Source of the DNA: CAZWUW01 sp964636895 | Lineage (GTDB): Bacteria; Bacillota; Thermincolia; Thermincolales; CAZWUW01 | Length of the DNA stretch: 12,738 nt | NCBI GenBank assembly: GCA_964636895.1 | Contig: CAZWUW010000081.1 | Coordinates: 1 to 12,738, forward strand | Reading direction: 5' to 3' | Shown: positions 1 through 5,980 of the stretch, in pieces | Numbering within the stretch: position 1 is the first letter of the stretch | Layout: every line of letters begins with the position of its first letter | Made by a program: the position numbers and the translations under genes | The notes under the pieces: model-generated | The model's input: only the letters and a program-made list of their open reading frames with translations | Told to the model about the DNA's origin: nothing | The model's database searches: none

Positions 1-2
1 AT

Positions 3-104
3 AAGATTGCGGACGAAACGGTTGGTGTTTCAGGTGACGAAATCCTGCCCTTCCTCGAGGAAAAGGGTCATCCGGCACTGACTATGGAGTTGTTAATGTC
101 TTAA
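3..104 (+). CDS. C-terminal tail of an unrecognised protein (partial)
   Basis: An open frame enters from the left edge (first full codon at 3) and ends at TAA 102-104, followed directly by a strong terminator. The 33 visible residues begin KIADETVGVSGDE and end in ALTMELLMS. They look like an ordinary soluble, acidic, helical C-terminus. I do not recognise the family from so short a piece and assign no function. The perfect terminator 12 bases after the stop is the main reason to believe the frame is real. It also means this gene is probably not co-transcribed with the downstream acetyl-CoA synthetase. Confidence 0.6.
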   Translation, partial: KIADETVGVSGDEILPFLEEKGHPALTMELLMS

Positions 105-115
105 TAATCTGCTCA

Positions 116-147
116 TTAAACCGGACGGTTCGCCGTCCGGTTTAATT
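116..147 (+). terminator. Intrinsic terminator of the upstream gene
   Basis: A perfect 13-bp stem (116-128 with 133-145) closes a TTCG tetraloop (129-132). The arm core is CCGGACGG / CCGTCCGG with flanking TTAAA / TTTAA. The following T-run is short, but stem length and the stable UUCG loop make this a convincing terminator. Its A/T-rich base could also let it work on the opposite strand. Confidence 0.85.
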
Positions 148-222
148 TACGGCACGAAAACTACAAACCTAGTTTTTGTCCGCCGAACGGTCTGAATAAC
201 GGGCCGAAATGACGGCTTGTGT

Positions 223-241
223 GTCGCTAACGGTTGGCGAC
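223..241. promoter_or_regulatory. Operator-like palindrome in the acs leader
   Basis: GTCGCTAAC (223-231) and GTTGGCGAC (233-241) form an inverted repeat around a single central G at 232. Eight of nine positions are complementary and the ninth is T opposite G. A 19-bp near-perfect palindrome upstream of a metabolic gene is typical of a dimeric repressor or activator site, but no protein can be named from it. The one-base centre makes an RNA hairpin unlikely unless the loop opens. Confidence 0.3.
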
Positions 242-389
242 CGGTTGCAGTGCCGTTTGAGCAAAGTTTTTAACCGCTTGACAGCACAATAAGGCAGTTC
301 GCGATTAAAGAATAGAATCATCCGCCTAGATATATTAGAATAAAATTGACGCAAAATAAGTGTCTATAAAAATATACACCATTGGTTTG

Positions 390-454
390 AAGCCCTGATA
401 TACCAACATCTAATGCTAAGGAATAGAGCAGGTTATGGTTATGCGGGCTTTTTT
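390..454 (+). terminator. Possible attenuator hairpin in the acs leader
   Basis: AAGCCC (390-395) can pair with GGGCTT (445-450), which runs into TTTTTT (449-454). A second short helix nearer the loop (TA-ACC with GGTTA) strengthens it. The apical loop is long and irregular. This is terminator-like, but it lies about 225 bases before the synthetase start with no gene in front of it. It is therefore either the end of a small untranslated RNA or an attenuator. No alternative antiterminator pairing was established. Confidence 0.3.
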
Positions 455-680
455 GCAATAGATTCAGCTACAAAGTTTCCCTGAGCTTCCGGAGCCCTGA
501 CGATTATTGTTAGGCTTGAATGGAACGGCTGCCGACTCGGGAAAAGACCTTCAGAGTCAATCTTATTTACAGAAAGGGGGGCACCGGGCGGTTAGTTAAT
601 GGAGGGCTGTTTTTTGGGGCTATTTGAATTTGATGAATTCGGAAAAATAAGAATTTTATATTTGAGGGGGAATAAATTTA

Positions 681-2606
681 ATGGAAAAGCAAGCTTTGGA
701 AAATCGGATTTTTAATCCGCCGGCTGATGTGGCGGCTAACGCTAATGCTCAGCCTGAGATTTTTGAAAGAGCCAATGCCGACCGGCTCGCATTCTGGGAT
801 GCCCAGGCCAAAGAACTGGTAGACTGGTTCGAGCCTTATGACAAAGTACTCGATGACAGCGGCCATCCTTTCTTTAAATGGTATGTTAACGGTAAACTGA
901 ACATTTCCTATAACTGTGTTGACCGGCATGCCAAGTCTGCCCGCCGGAATAAAGCGGCAATTATGTACGAGAGTGAAATCGGCAGGCAGGTAGTCCTTAC
1001 TTACGGGCAATTATACCGGGAAGTTAACAAGTTTGCCAATGCGCTGGCAGGTTTAGGTGTGGTAAAAGGCGACCGGGTATGCCTGTACATGCCGATGATT
1101 CCTGAAGCAGCTATTGCCATGCTGGCCTGTACTCGGGTCGGTGCTGCTCATTCCATTGTGTTCGGTGGCTTCAGTGCCGATTCTCTGCGTGACCGGATTA
1201 ATGACGCCCAAGCTAAAGTTGTAATTACCGCTGATGGCAACTTCCGCCGCGGCGCTCCGTTCCCTTTGAAGATTAGCGCTGATACGGCATTAACGGATAC
1301 ACCTTCTGTACAGAAGGTCGTAGTTGTGAAGAATGCCGGTAATGATGTGGAAATGGTAGAAGGCCGTGACGTATGGTATCATGACGTGATGGCTACTGCC
1401 GGCAGTTACTATGAGCCTGAAAAAATGGATGCCGAAGATCTGCTTTTCATCCTCTATACTTCCGGTTCCACCGGCAAACCTAAGGGTGTTGTGCACACCA
1501 CCGGTGGCTATCTGGTAGGCGTTCAGGCCACTGCCAAGTACGTATTTGACCTTAAGGAAGACGATGTTTACTGGTGCACCGCCGATATCGGTTGGATTAC
1601 CGGTCATAGTTACGTTATTTACGGTCCGCTGGGTCTGGGGGCCACAACCTTCATGTATGACGGCACCGTCGACTATCCGGATAAGGCCAGGATGTGGGAT
1701 ATGGCCGAGAGATACGGCGTAACTAAGTTCTACACTGCACCAACAGCTATTCGGACCTTTATGAAGTGGGGCACCGAATATCCGAAGAAACATGACCTGT
1801 CCGCCATTAAAATTCTGGGTACCGTTGGTGAGCCAATTAACCCTGAGGCCTGGATGTGGTATTATGAAAATATCGGTGGCAGCAAAGCGCCTATCATGGA
1901 TACATGGTGGCAGACCGAGACCGGTATGCATATGATTACTCCGCTGCCGGGGATCACTCCGCTGAAGCCGGGTACCGCTACCAACGCTTTCCCAGGTATC
2001 GAAGTTGATGTCATTGATGAAAATGGTAATCCCGCAGATGTTGGCTACCTGGTTGTCAAGTCCCCGTGGCCGGCCATGTTGCGGACCATTTACGGTGATC
2101 CTGACCGTTATGTTGACCAGTACTGGAAGCGTTTCGGCAAGTATTATTTTGCTGGTGATGGCGCGAAGAAAGACGAAATGGGTTACATCTGGGTAACCGG
2201 CCGGGTTGACGATGTATTGAACGTTTCCGGTCACCGTCTCGGTACTGCCGAAATCGAATCTGCGCTGGTAGAGTGCCCGGAAGTTGCTGAATCCGCTGTT
2301 GTAGGTAAGAAGCACGATGTTAAGGGTGAGTGCGTTTGCGCCTTTGTTATCCTGAAGGATGGCTTTGAAGGCAGTGACGAACTGGTTACCAAGCTGAAGA
2401 AGCATGTTGGTGTTAAGATTGGTCCTATCGCCCGTCCGGATGACATTATCTTTACTTCCGGCTTGCCGAAGACCCGTTCCGGCAAGATTATGCGCCGTCT
2501 CCTGAGAGACATTGCCGAAGGCCGCGCCATCGGTGACGTTACTACTCTGGCTGACCCAGGTGCTATGCAGGAAATCGCAACTAAGTATGGCAGCAAAGAA
2601 GAGTAG
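681..2606 (+). CDS. acs: Acetyl-CoA synthetase, AMP-forming (copy 1)
   Basis: Acetate:CoA ligase: acetate + ATP + CoA give acetyl-CoA + AMP + PPi through an acetyl-adenylate, in the cytoplasm. The 641 residues match the family's usual length of about 650. The ATP/AMP signature YTSGSTGKPKGV is at residues 259-270. WWQTETG at 409-415 carries the Trp that in this family restricts the pocket to acetate or propionate. The hinge/CoA region GRVDDVLNVSGHRLGTAEIE follows, and PKTRSGKIMRR places the catalytic, potentially acetyl-regulated Lys at 602. The start is ATG 681 with GAGGGGG ten bases upstream, and the N-terminus is collinear with the second copy. The C-terminal third of the gene is identical at the base level to copy 2 (2067-2539), while the rest is diverged. 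No AcuA- or sirtuin-type modifier gene is in the window. Propionyl-CoA synthetase activity cannot be excluded. Confidence 0.97.
   Translation: MEKQALENRIFNPPADVAANANAQPEIFERANADRLAFWDAQAKELVDWFEPYDKVLDDSGHPFFKWYVNGKLNISYNCVDRHAKSARRNKAAIMYESEIGRQVVLTYGQLYREVNKFANALAGLGVVKGDRVCLYMPMIPEAAIAMLACTRVGAAHSIVFGGFSADSLRDRINDAQAKVVITADGNFRRGAPFPLKISADTALTDTPSVQKVVVVKNAGNDVEMVEGRDVWYHDVMATAGSYYEPEKMDAEDLLFILYTSGSTGKPKGVVHTTGGYLVGVQATAKYVFDLKEDDVYWCTADIGWITGHSYVIYGPLGLGATTFMYDGTVDYPDKARMWDMAERYGVTKFYTAPTAIRTFMKWGTEYPKKHDLSAIKILGTVGEPINPEAWMWYYENIGGSKAPIMDTWWQTETGMHMITPLPGITPLKPGTATNAFPGIEVDVIDENGNPADVGYLVVKSPWPAMLRTIYGDPDRYVDQYWKRFGKYYFAGDGAKKDEMGYIWVTGRVDDVLNVSGHRLGTAEIESALVECPEVAESAVVGKKHDVKGECVCAFVILKDGFEGSDELVTKLKKHVGVKIGPIARPDDIIFTSGLPKTRSGKIMRRLLRDIAEGRAIGDVTTLADPGAMQEIATKYGSKEE
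2067..2539 (+). repeat. 473-bp exact direct repeat, copy in acs 1
   Basis: Compared base by base with 5232-5704, this block shows no difference over 473 positions at a constant offset of 3165. Mismatches flank it immediately (G2066 versus A5231; T2540 versus C5705), and roughly one base in ten differs in the 145 bases before it. It encodes the C-terminal domain of the synthetase. It is best read as a gene-conversion tract between the two acs paralogs. Confidence 0.95.
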
Positions 2607-2649
2607 GATTACAGATAGTGTTAAAGGGGTCTAACAGCCTCTGATAAAT

Positions 2650-2707
2650 GGAAGGGGGAAACCTTGGCCGGAGTCCCGGGAGGACCGGTGTCATTGTTTC
2701 CCCTTCC
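2650..2707. other. Long imperfect hairpin between convergent genes
   Basis: GGAAGGGG-G-AAAC (2650-2662) pairs with GTTTCCCCTTCC (2696-2707) as a 12-bp stem with one bulged G. An inner helix forms from CCGG-AG-TCC and GGACCGG. It sits between the end of acs copy 1 and the end of the minus-strand small gene, so a bidirectional terminator is the simplest role. No T-run follows on either strand, which is unusual, and a REP-like or RNA-stabilising element is an alternative. Confidence 0.55.
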
Positions 2708-2733
2708 AATATATAAACACTTCCCGTGCCGTA

Positions 2734-3084
2734 CTAGTGCGCATCTCCCCGGAAAGTACCCTTAGTGGCAAAATTCACCCAGTCCACAAAAGAAATGCCG
2801 GACTTGGCGAAAAACTCCACCTCTTTAGCTTTTTCATCATCTCTGGATTTGAAAAACTCCTTGGCTGCCTCAAGGGCTTTGAAATAAGTTTTTTCGTCCA
2901 GATACTCATAGAGGAATAGCAGGACTTTCAGGGTATGGTTTTCCAGTTCCAAGGTTTTTAGCCGGCTAAACAATTCAATGAGCATCAGCCGGATGTGGTC
3001 ATTGGTGATTTCGTGATCGGGATTACCAAGCATGGCCCAAATTTTCTTATCTGCCAGCATGTCCCAGGGTTGTTCAACGTTCAT
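2734..3084 (-). CDS. Uncharacterised small protein X1, paralog of the gene at 3205-3564
   Basis: I do not recognise this family. The 116-residue protein appears soluble, all-helical and charged, with no signal peptide or membrane segment. A W-x-MLADK-x-IW-x-x-LG-x-P motif is at residues 7-22. An amphipathic segment with LIELFSRLKTLE (35-46) looks coiled-coil prone, a charged stretch spans about 65-93, and KSG-x-x-F with VNF-x-x-x-G-x-F ends the conserved part. It aligns without gaps to the divergent neighbour, 44 identities in 105 columns by hand count. Start: ATG 3084 has GGAAAGG at 3100-3094 with nine bases between. An in-frame ATG at 3102 would add six residues but lacks a ribosome binding site. 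A sigma-F/G-like promoter lies just upstream. It is convergent with acs copy 1. Real gene: likely. Function: unknown. Confidence 0.8.
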   Translation of the reverse strand: MNVEQPWDMLADKKIWAMLGNPDHEITNDHIRLMLIELFSRLKTLELENHTLKVLLFLYEYLDEKTYFKALEAAKEFFKSRDDEKAKEVEFFAKSGISFVDWVNFATKGTFRGDAH

Positions 3085-3119
3085 ATATTTCAGCCTTTCC
3101 ATTATAAGGTTACTTTATC

Positions 3120-3149
3120 ATTTTCTCCGCCGGTGCGGAAAAATATTCA
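3120..3149 (-). promoter_or_regulatory. Candidate forespore-type (sigma-F/G) promoter for X1
   Basis: Read on the minus strand, TGAATA (3149-3144) is followed after exactly 15 bases by GGAGAAAAT (3128-3120). The second element fits the sigma-F -10 pattern GG-n-n-A-n-A-n-T at every fixed position. The first fits the GNATA -35 used by sigma-F and sigma-G. The predicted start near 3113 leaves a leader of about 30 bases with the ribosome binding site placed normally before ATG 3084. The motif is short and degenerate, so chance is possible. Confidence 0.35.
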
Positions 3150-3204
3150 TCCGGGAAAAAGGCAGGTGGATCCGGGTCTTAAGACAAAGGCTGCCGGAGA
3201 GCTT

Positions 3205-3564
3205 ATGCAGGATGTGTGGAAAATGTTAGCGGATAAAACTATCTGGGAATTGCTCGGCGACCCCGAGCGGGAAATCGAAGCTGATTTGCTGCGTTTGCTG
3301 CTTATTGAGATGTTTAGCCGGGTTAAACGGCTGGAACAGGTTAATTTTGCGTTACAGTCCATAATCGTCCAGCGGGGGATAGTTGATGCGGAGTACTACC
3401 AGTACCTCCTGCAAGAGTCCAAACATTTTCTGGACCGGCAGGATGAGCAAAAGGCTGTGCGGTCGGAAATGCTGCAAAAGACCGGCCTGACATTTGCCGA
3501 GCTGGTTAATTTTACACTGCGGGGCAGTTTTGCGCCAGATAAAGAACCCACCGGCGCAGGGTAA
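3205..3564 (+). CDS. Uncharacterised small protein X2, paralog of the gene at 2734-3084
   Basis: Family not recognised. The protein has 119 residues and is predicted cytoplasmic and helical. The shared N-terminal motif W-x-MLADK-x-IW-x-x-LG-x-P lies at residues 5-20. LLIEMFSRVKRLE (about 32-44) begins a coiled-coil-like stretch, and KTGLTFAELVNFTLRGSF (92-109) is the conserved C-terminal box. A ten-residue Pro/Gly-rich tail is unique to this copy. Start: ATG 3205 follows GGAG (3196-3199) by five bases and aligns with X1's start. The frame stays open upstream to 2995, but that extension overlaps the divergent gene and is rejected. The gene ends in a clear terminator at 3577-3617, so it forms its own unit rather than an operon with acs copy 2. 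No obvious promoter was found in the 120-base divergent gap on this strand. Confidence 0.8.
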   Translation: MQDVWKMLADKTIWELLGDPEREIEADLLRLLLIEMFSRVKRLEQVNFALQSIIVQRGIVDAEYYQYLLQESKHFLDRQDEQKAVRSEMLQKTGLTFAELVNFTLRGSFAPDKEPTGAG

Positions 3565-3576
3565 ACATCGCTAACA

Positions 3577-3617
3577 AAAAAGCTGAAAGTTGCCAGATAA
3601 GGCGCTTTCGGCTTTTT
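3577..3617 (+). terminator. Intrinsic terminator of X2
   Basis: AAAAAGCTGAAAG (3577-3589) pairs with CTTTCGGCTTTTT (3605-3617): 13 pairs including one G-T wobble, ending in five T residues. GCC/GGC (3592-3594 / 3601-3603) extends the helix inside the loop. It begins 12 bases after the X2 stop. The run of A on the left arm makes it potentially bidirectional. Confidence 0.88.
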
Positions 3618-3698
3618 ATATGCAGCATTTTAGTGGTGCCACAGAAATGCAAAACATTACCGTTCACCGGACGCACACGACCGGTCACCGCCTGTCGT

Positions 3699-3719
3699 GG
3701 CGAATAATAACCATTCGCC
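3699..3719. promoter_or_regulatory. Inverted repeat upstream of acs copy 2
   Basis: GGCGAAT (3699-3705) and ATTCGCC (3713-3719) form a perfect 7-bp inverted repeat with a 7-base spacer, about 30 bases before the predicted -35. It lies between two copies of the motif GTCCG-n-n-GAACGGT on the minus strand (3672-3658 and 3743-3730), whose relative also occurs at 178-192 before acs copy 1. The position suits an activator or repressor site. The binding protein is unknown. Confidence 0.35.
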
Positions 3720-3749
3720 CCCGGTTTTCGACCGTTCGCCGACAATTTA

Positions 3750-3778
3750 CTGACTTTGGTTGTCTGTTGTTTTACAAT
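3750..3778 (+). promoter_or_regulatory. Predicted sigma-A promoter of acs copy 2
   Basis: CTGACT (3750-3755) and TACAAT (3773-3778) are separated by 17 bases. The -10 matches TATAAT at five of six positions and the -35 matches TTGACA at four of six. Transcription would start near 3785 and give a leader of about 60 bases before ATG 3846, with the CodY-like palindrome inside it. Confidence 0.5.
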
Positions 3779-3791
3779 GTAGACATTGGGA

Positions 3792-3810
3792 AATTTTCAA
3801 AATATTTTGA
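3792..3810. promoter_or_regulatory. CodY-box-like site overlapping a perfect palindrome
   Basis: Positions 3792-3806 match the published CodY consensus AATTTTCWGAAAATT at 13 of 15 positions. Overlapping it, TCAAAATATTTTGA (3797-3810) is a perfect 14-bp palindrome. It lies between the predicted transcription start and the ribosome binding site of acs copy 2, where a bound repressor would block elongation. Bacillus acsA is known to be repressed by CodY and CcpA. Whether this organism encodes CodY cannot be seen here, and A/T-rich leaders produce such matches by chance. Confidence 0.35.
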
Positions 3811-3845
3811 CCCATCAAAATTTATTAACGGGGGGAGATTGTTTA

Positions 3846-5771
3846 ATGGAAAACCAAGCTTTAGAAAACCGGATTTTTAATCCGCCGGCTGATTTAACAG
3901 CCACTGCCAACGTCAAGGCCGATATTTATGAAAAGGCCAATGCCGATTGCCTGGGCTTCTGGGCAGAAAAGGGTAAAGAATTTGTTGACTGGTTTGAGCC
4001 TTTTGACAAAGTGCTTGATGACAGCAACGCGCCGTTCTACAAGTGGTATGTCAACGGAAAACTGAATGTTTCTTATAACTGTATTGACCGCCATGCCAAA
4101 TCCGCCCGCCGGAACAAAGTGGCAATTATTTATGAAAGCGAAATCGGTAAGGTGGTTCAACTTACATATGGTCAGTTGTACCGTGAAGTAAATAAATTTG
4201 CTAATGCCCTGGCCGGACTCGGTGTTGTGAAGGGTGACCGCGTTACCCTGTACATGCCGATGATTCCCGAGGCTGTCGTTGCCATGCTGGCCTGCACCCG
4301 GATTGGTGCCGCTCATTCCATCGTGTTTGGTGGTTTCAGCGCGGACTCCCTGCGTGACCGGATTAATGACTGCCAGGCCAAAGTTGTTATTACTGCAGAC
4401 GGTAATTTCCGCCGGGGTAATCCGTTCCCGCTGAAGAACAATGCCGATGCTGCCCTGCAGGATACGCCTACAGTACAGAAGTTGGTTGTTGTTAAGAACG
4501 CCGGCAATGATGTGGAGTGGAATGATGGCCGGGACGTATGGTATCATGATATCATGGCTACTGCCGGTAACTACTATGAGCCCGAGAAGATGGACGCCGA
4601 AGATATGCTCTTCATCCTCTATACTTCCGGTACTACCGGTAAGCCGAAGGGTGTTGTGCATACCACCGGCGGTTACTTGGTAGGAACTCAGATTACCGCC
4701 AAGTATGTATTTGATCTTAAGGAAGACGATGTTTACTGGTGCACTGCCGACATCGGCTGGATCACCGGTCACAGTTATGTTGTTTATGGTCCGCTGGCGT
4801 TGGGCGCCACTACTTTTATGTATGACGGCACCATTGACTATCCTGATAAGGCTAGGATGTGGGATATGGCCGAGAGATACGGCGTAACTAAGTTCTACAC
4901 TGCTCCTACCGCTATCCGGACCTGGATGAAGTGGGGCACAGAATATCCGAAGAAGCATGACCTGTCTGCTATTAAAGTACTTGGTTCCGTCGGTGAACCT
5001 ATTAACCCCGAAGCCTGGATGTGGTATCGTGAAAACATCGGCAATGGTGTTGCGCCTATCATGGATACATGGTGGCAGACTGAGACCGGCATGCATATGA
5101 TTACTCCGCTGCCGGGCATCACCCCGCTGAAGCCGGGTACTGCTACCAACGCCTTCCCTGGTATTGAAGTTGATGTTATTGACGAAAACGGTAATTCCGC
5201 AGACGTTGGCTACCTGGTGGTCAAGTCCCCATGGCCGGCCATGTTGCGGACCATTTACGGTGATCCTGACCGTTATGTTGACCAGTACTGGAAGCGTTTC
5301 GGCAAGTATTATTTTGCTGGTGATGGCGCGAAGAAAGACGAAATGGGTTACATCTGGGTAACCGGCCGGGTTGACGATGTATTGAACGTTTCCGGTCACC
5401 GTCTCGGTACTGCCGAAATCGAATCTGCGCTGGTAGAGTGCCCGGAAGTTGCTGAATCCGCTGTTGTAGGTAAGAAGCACGATGTTAAGGGTGAGTGCGT
5501 TTGCGCCTTTGTTATCCTGAAGGATGGCTTTGAAGGCAGTGACGAACTGGTTACCAAGCTGAAGAAGCATGTTGGTGTTAAGATTGGTCCTATCGCCCGT
5601 CCGGATGACATTATCTTTACTTCCGGCTTGCCGAAGACCCGTTCCGGCAAGATTATGCGCCGTCTCCTGAGAGACATTGCCGAAGGCCGCGCCATCGGTG
5701 ACGTCACTACTCTGGCTGACCCCGGTGCTATGCAGGAAATTGCCTCCAAGTACGCAGGCAAAGAAGAGTAG
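3846..5771 (+). CDS. acs: Acetyl-CoA synthetase, AMP-forming (copy 2)
   Basis: Second acetate:CoA ligase, 641 residues, exactly collinear with copy 1 with no gap anywhere. All family signatures are intact: YTSGTTGKPKGV at 259-270, WWQTETG at 409-415, the GRVDDVLNVSGHRLG hinge region and catalytic Lys 602 in RSGKIMRR. Differences from copy 1 are concentrated in the N-terminal domain (for example residues 14-50 and about 220-245), while the last third is nearly identical in protein. Start: ATG 3846 is preceded by GGGGGGAG (3830-3837) and matches the copy-1 start. An in-frame ATG at 3786 would add 20 residues that read through the CodY-like palindrome and is rejected. The gene has its own promoter and tandem terminators, so the two copies are separately transcribed. 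They likely serve different growth conditions or differ in affinity; this last point is inference. Confidence 0.97.
   Translation: MENQALENRIFNPPADLTATANVKADIYEKANADCLGFWAEKGKEFVDWFEPFDKVLDDSNAPFYKWYVNGKLNVSYNCIDRHAKSARRNKVAIIYESEIGKVVQLTYGQLYREVNKFANALAGLGVVKGDRVTLYMPMIPEAVVAMLACTRIGAAHSIVFGGFSADSLRDRINDCQAKVVITADGNFRRGNPFPLKNNADAALQDTPTVQKLVVVKNAGNDVEWNDGRDVWYHDIMATAGNYYEPEKMDAEDMLFILYTSGTTGKPKGVVHTTGGYLVGTQITAKYVFDLKEDDVYWCTADIGWITGHSYVVYGPLALGATTFMYDGTIDYPDKARMWDMAERYGVTKFYTAPTAIRTWMKWGTEYPKKHDLSAIKVLGSVGEPINPEAWMWYRENIGNGVAPIMDTWWQTETGMHMITPLPGITPLKPGTATNAFPGIEVDVIDENGNSADVGYLVVKSPWPAMLRTIYGDPDRYVDQYWKRFGKYYFAGDGAKKDEMGYIWVTGRVDDVLNVSGHRLGTAEIESALVECPEVAESAVVGKKHDVKGECVCAFVILKDGFEGSDELVTKLKKHVGVKIGPIARPDDIIFTSGLPKTRSGKIMRRLLRDIAEGRAIGDVTTLADPGAMQEIASKYAGKEE
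5232..5704 (+). repeat. 473-bp exact direct repeat, copy in acs 2
   Basis: This is the partner of 2067-2539, identical at all 473 compared positions. A smaller identical patch of 50 bases (1689-1738 with 4854-4903) lies upstream, separated by diverged sequence. A patchwork of identical and diverged segments at constant register is the pattern left by gene conversion. Confidence 0.95.
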
Positions 5772-5807
5772 TACGATTATATAGGTGCTATTAAGCAAAC
5801 CAATACA

Positions 5808-5854
5808 AGGCAATGGCAGAGTCCAATTAGGACCAGTCCATTGCCTTTTTTTTT
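5808..5854 (+). terminator. Intrinsic terminator of acs copy 2
   Basis: AAGGCAATGG (5808-5817) pairs perfectly with CCATTGCCTT (5839-5848), followed by T residues through 5854. An inner helix GTCC/GGAC (5822-5825 / 5831-5834) caps it. Stem plus eight T residues 37 bases after the stop is a strong terminator. Confidence 0.92.
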
Positions 5855-5865
5855 AACTAGACGCT

Positions 5866-5902
5866 ATGGAGACTAGCCTTCAGCCGGTCTCTATGTTTTT
5901 TT
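5866..5902 (+). terminator. Second, tandem terminator
   Basis: ATGGAGAC (5866-5873) pairs with GTCTCTAT (5887-5894) with one G-T wobble, then G and seven T residues (5896-5902). It begins 12 bases after the first terminator. Two hairpins in series suggest that isolating the c-di-GMP gene from strong acs transcription matters. Confidence 0.6.
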
Positions 5903-5980
5903 GCATCCGGTAAATAAAGGATTTTTAAGAAAAATGTCGAAAAATAACAAGCAGAGCCGATAGCATTTATGGAGGTTTTT

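Larger units (their letters stand above)
148..680 (+). other. Gene-free leader upstream of the first acetyl-CoA synthetase
   Basis: This stretch of about 530 bases has no convincing gene. A minus-strand frame at 169-354 has no ribosome binding site and no recognisable product. The stretch contains a motif GTCCGCCGAACGGTC (178-192) shared with the region before the second synthetase, a near-perfect palindrome (223-241), an isolated TTGACA (278-283) without a good -10 partner, and a terminator-like hairpin ending in six T residues (390-454). The ribosome binding site GAGGGGG (664-670) precedes the ATG at 681. The length and the internal hairpin fit a long regulated 5' untranslated region. I could not match it to a known riboswitch or T-box: no GGTGGNACCGCG motif is present. 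Confidence 0.6.

Noticed and set aside
278..306. TTGACA at 278-283 as the acs copy 1 promoter
   Set aside because: At 16-18 bases the -10 candidates are CGCGAT, GCGATT or CGATTA, all poor. TTGACG at 346-351 also lacks a correctly spaced -10. No promoter call is justified for copy 1.
169..354. Small minus-strand frame of 61 codons in the acs leader
   Set aside because: It has no ribosome binding site, its composition is not protein-like, and it overlaps the palindrome and the shared operator motif.
541..620. G-rich segment with GGCACCGGGCGG considered as a T-box or other riboswitch
   Set aside because: The T-box core and a following T-tailed terminator are missing, and no specifier stem could be drawn.
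2995..3204. Upstream extension of the X2 reading frame by 70 codons
   Set aside because: It overlaps the divergent X1 coding region and its promoter, while ATG 3205 has GGAG at proper spacing and aligns with the paralog.
3786..3845. N-terminal extension of acs copy 2 from an upstream in-frame ATG
   Set aside because: It has no ribosome binding site, crosses the palindromic regulatory region, is absent from copy 1, and the ATG at 3846 has a strong ribosome binding site.
3894..5813. A 639-codon open frame on the minus strand opposite acs copy 2, with a partial counterpart (1290-2405) opposite copy 1
   Set aside because: It runs antisense to a fully conserved enzyme gene, shows no recognisable domain or ribosome binding site, and owes its openness to the codon usage of acs. 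The copy-1 counterpart is interrupted.
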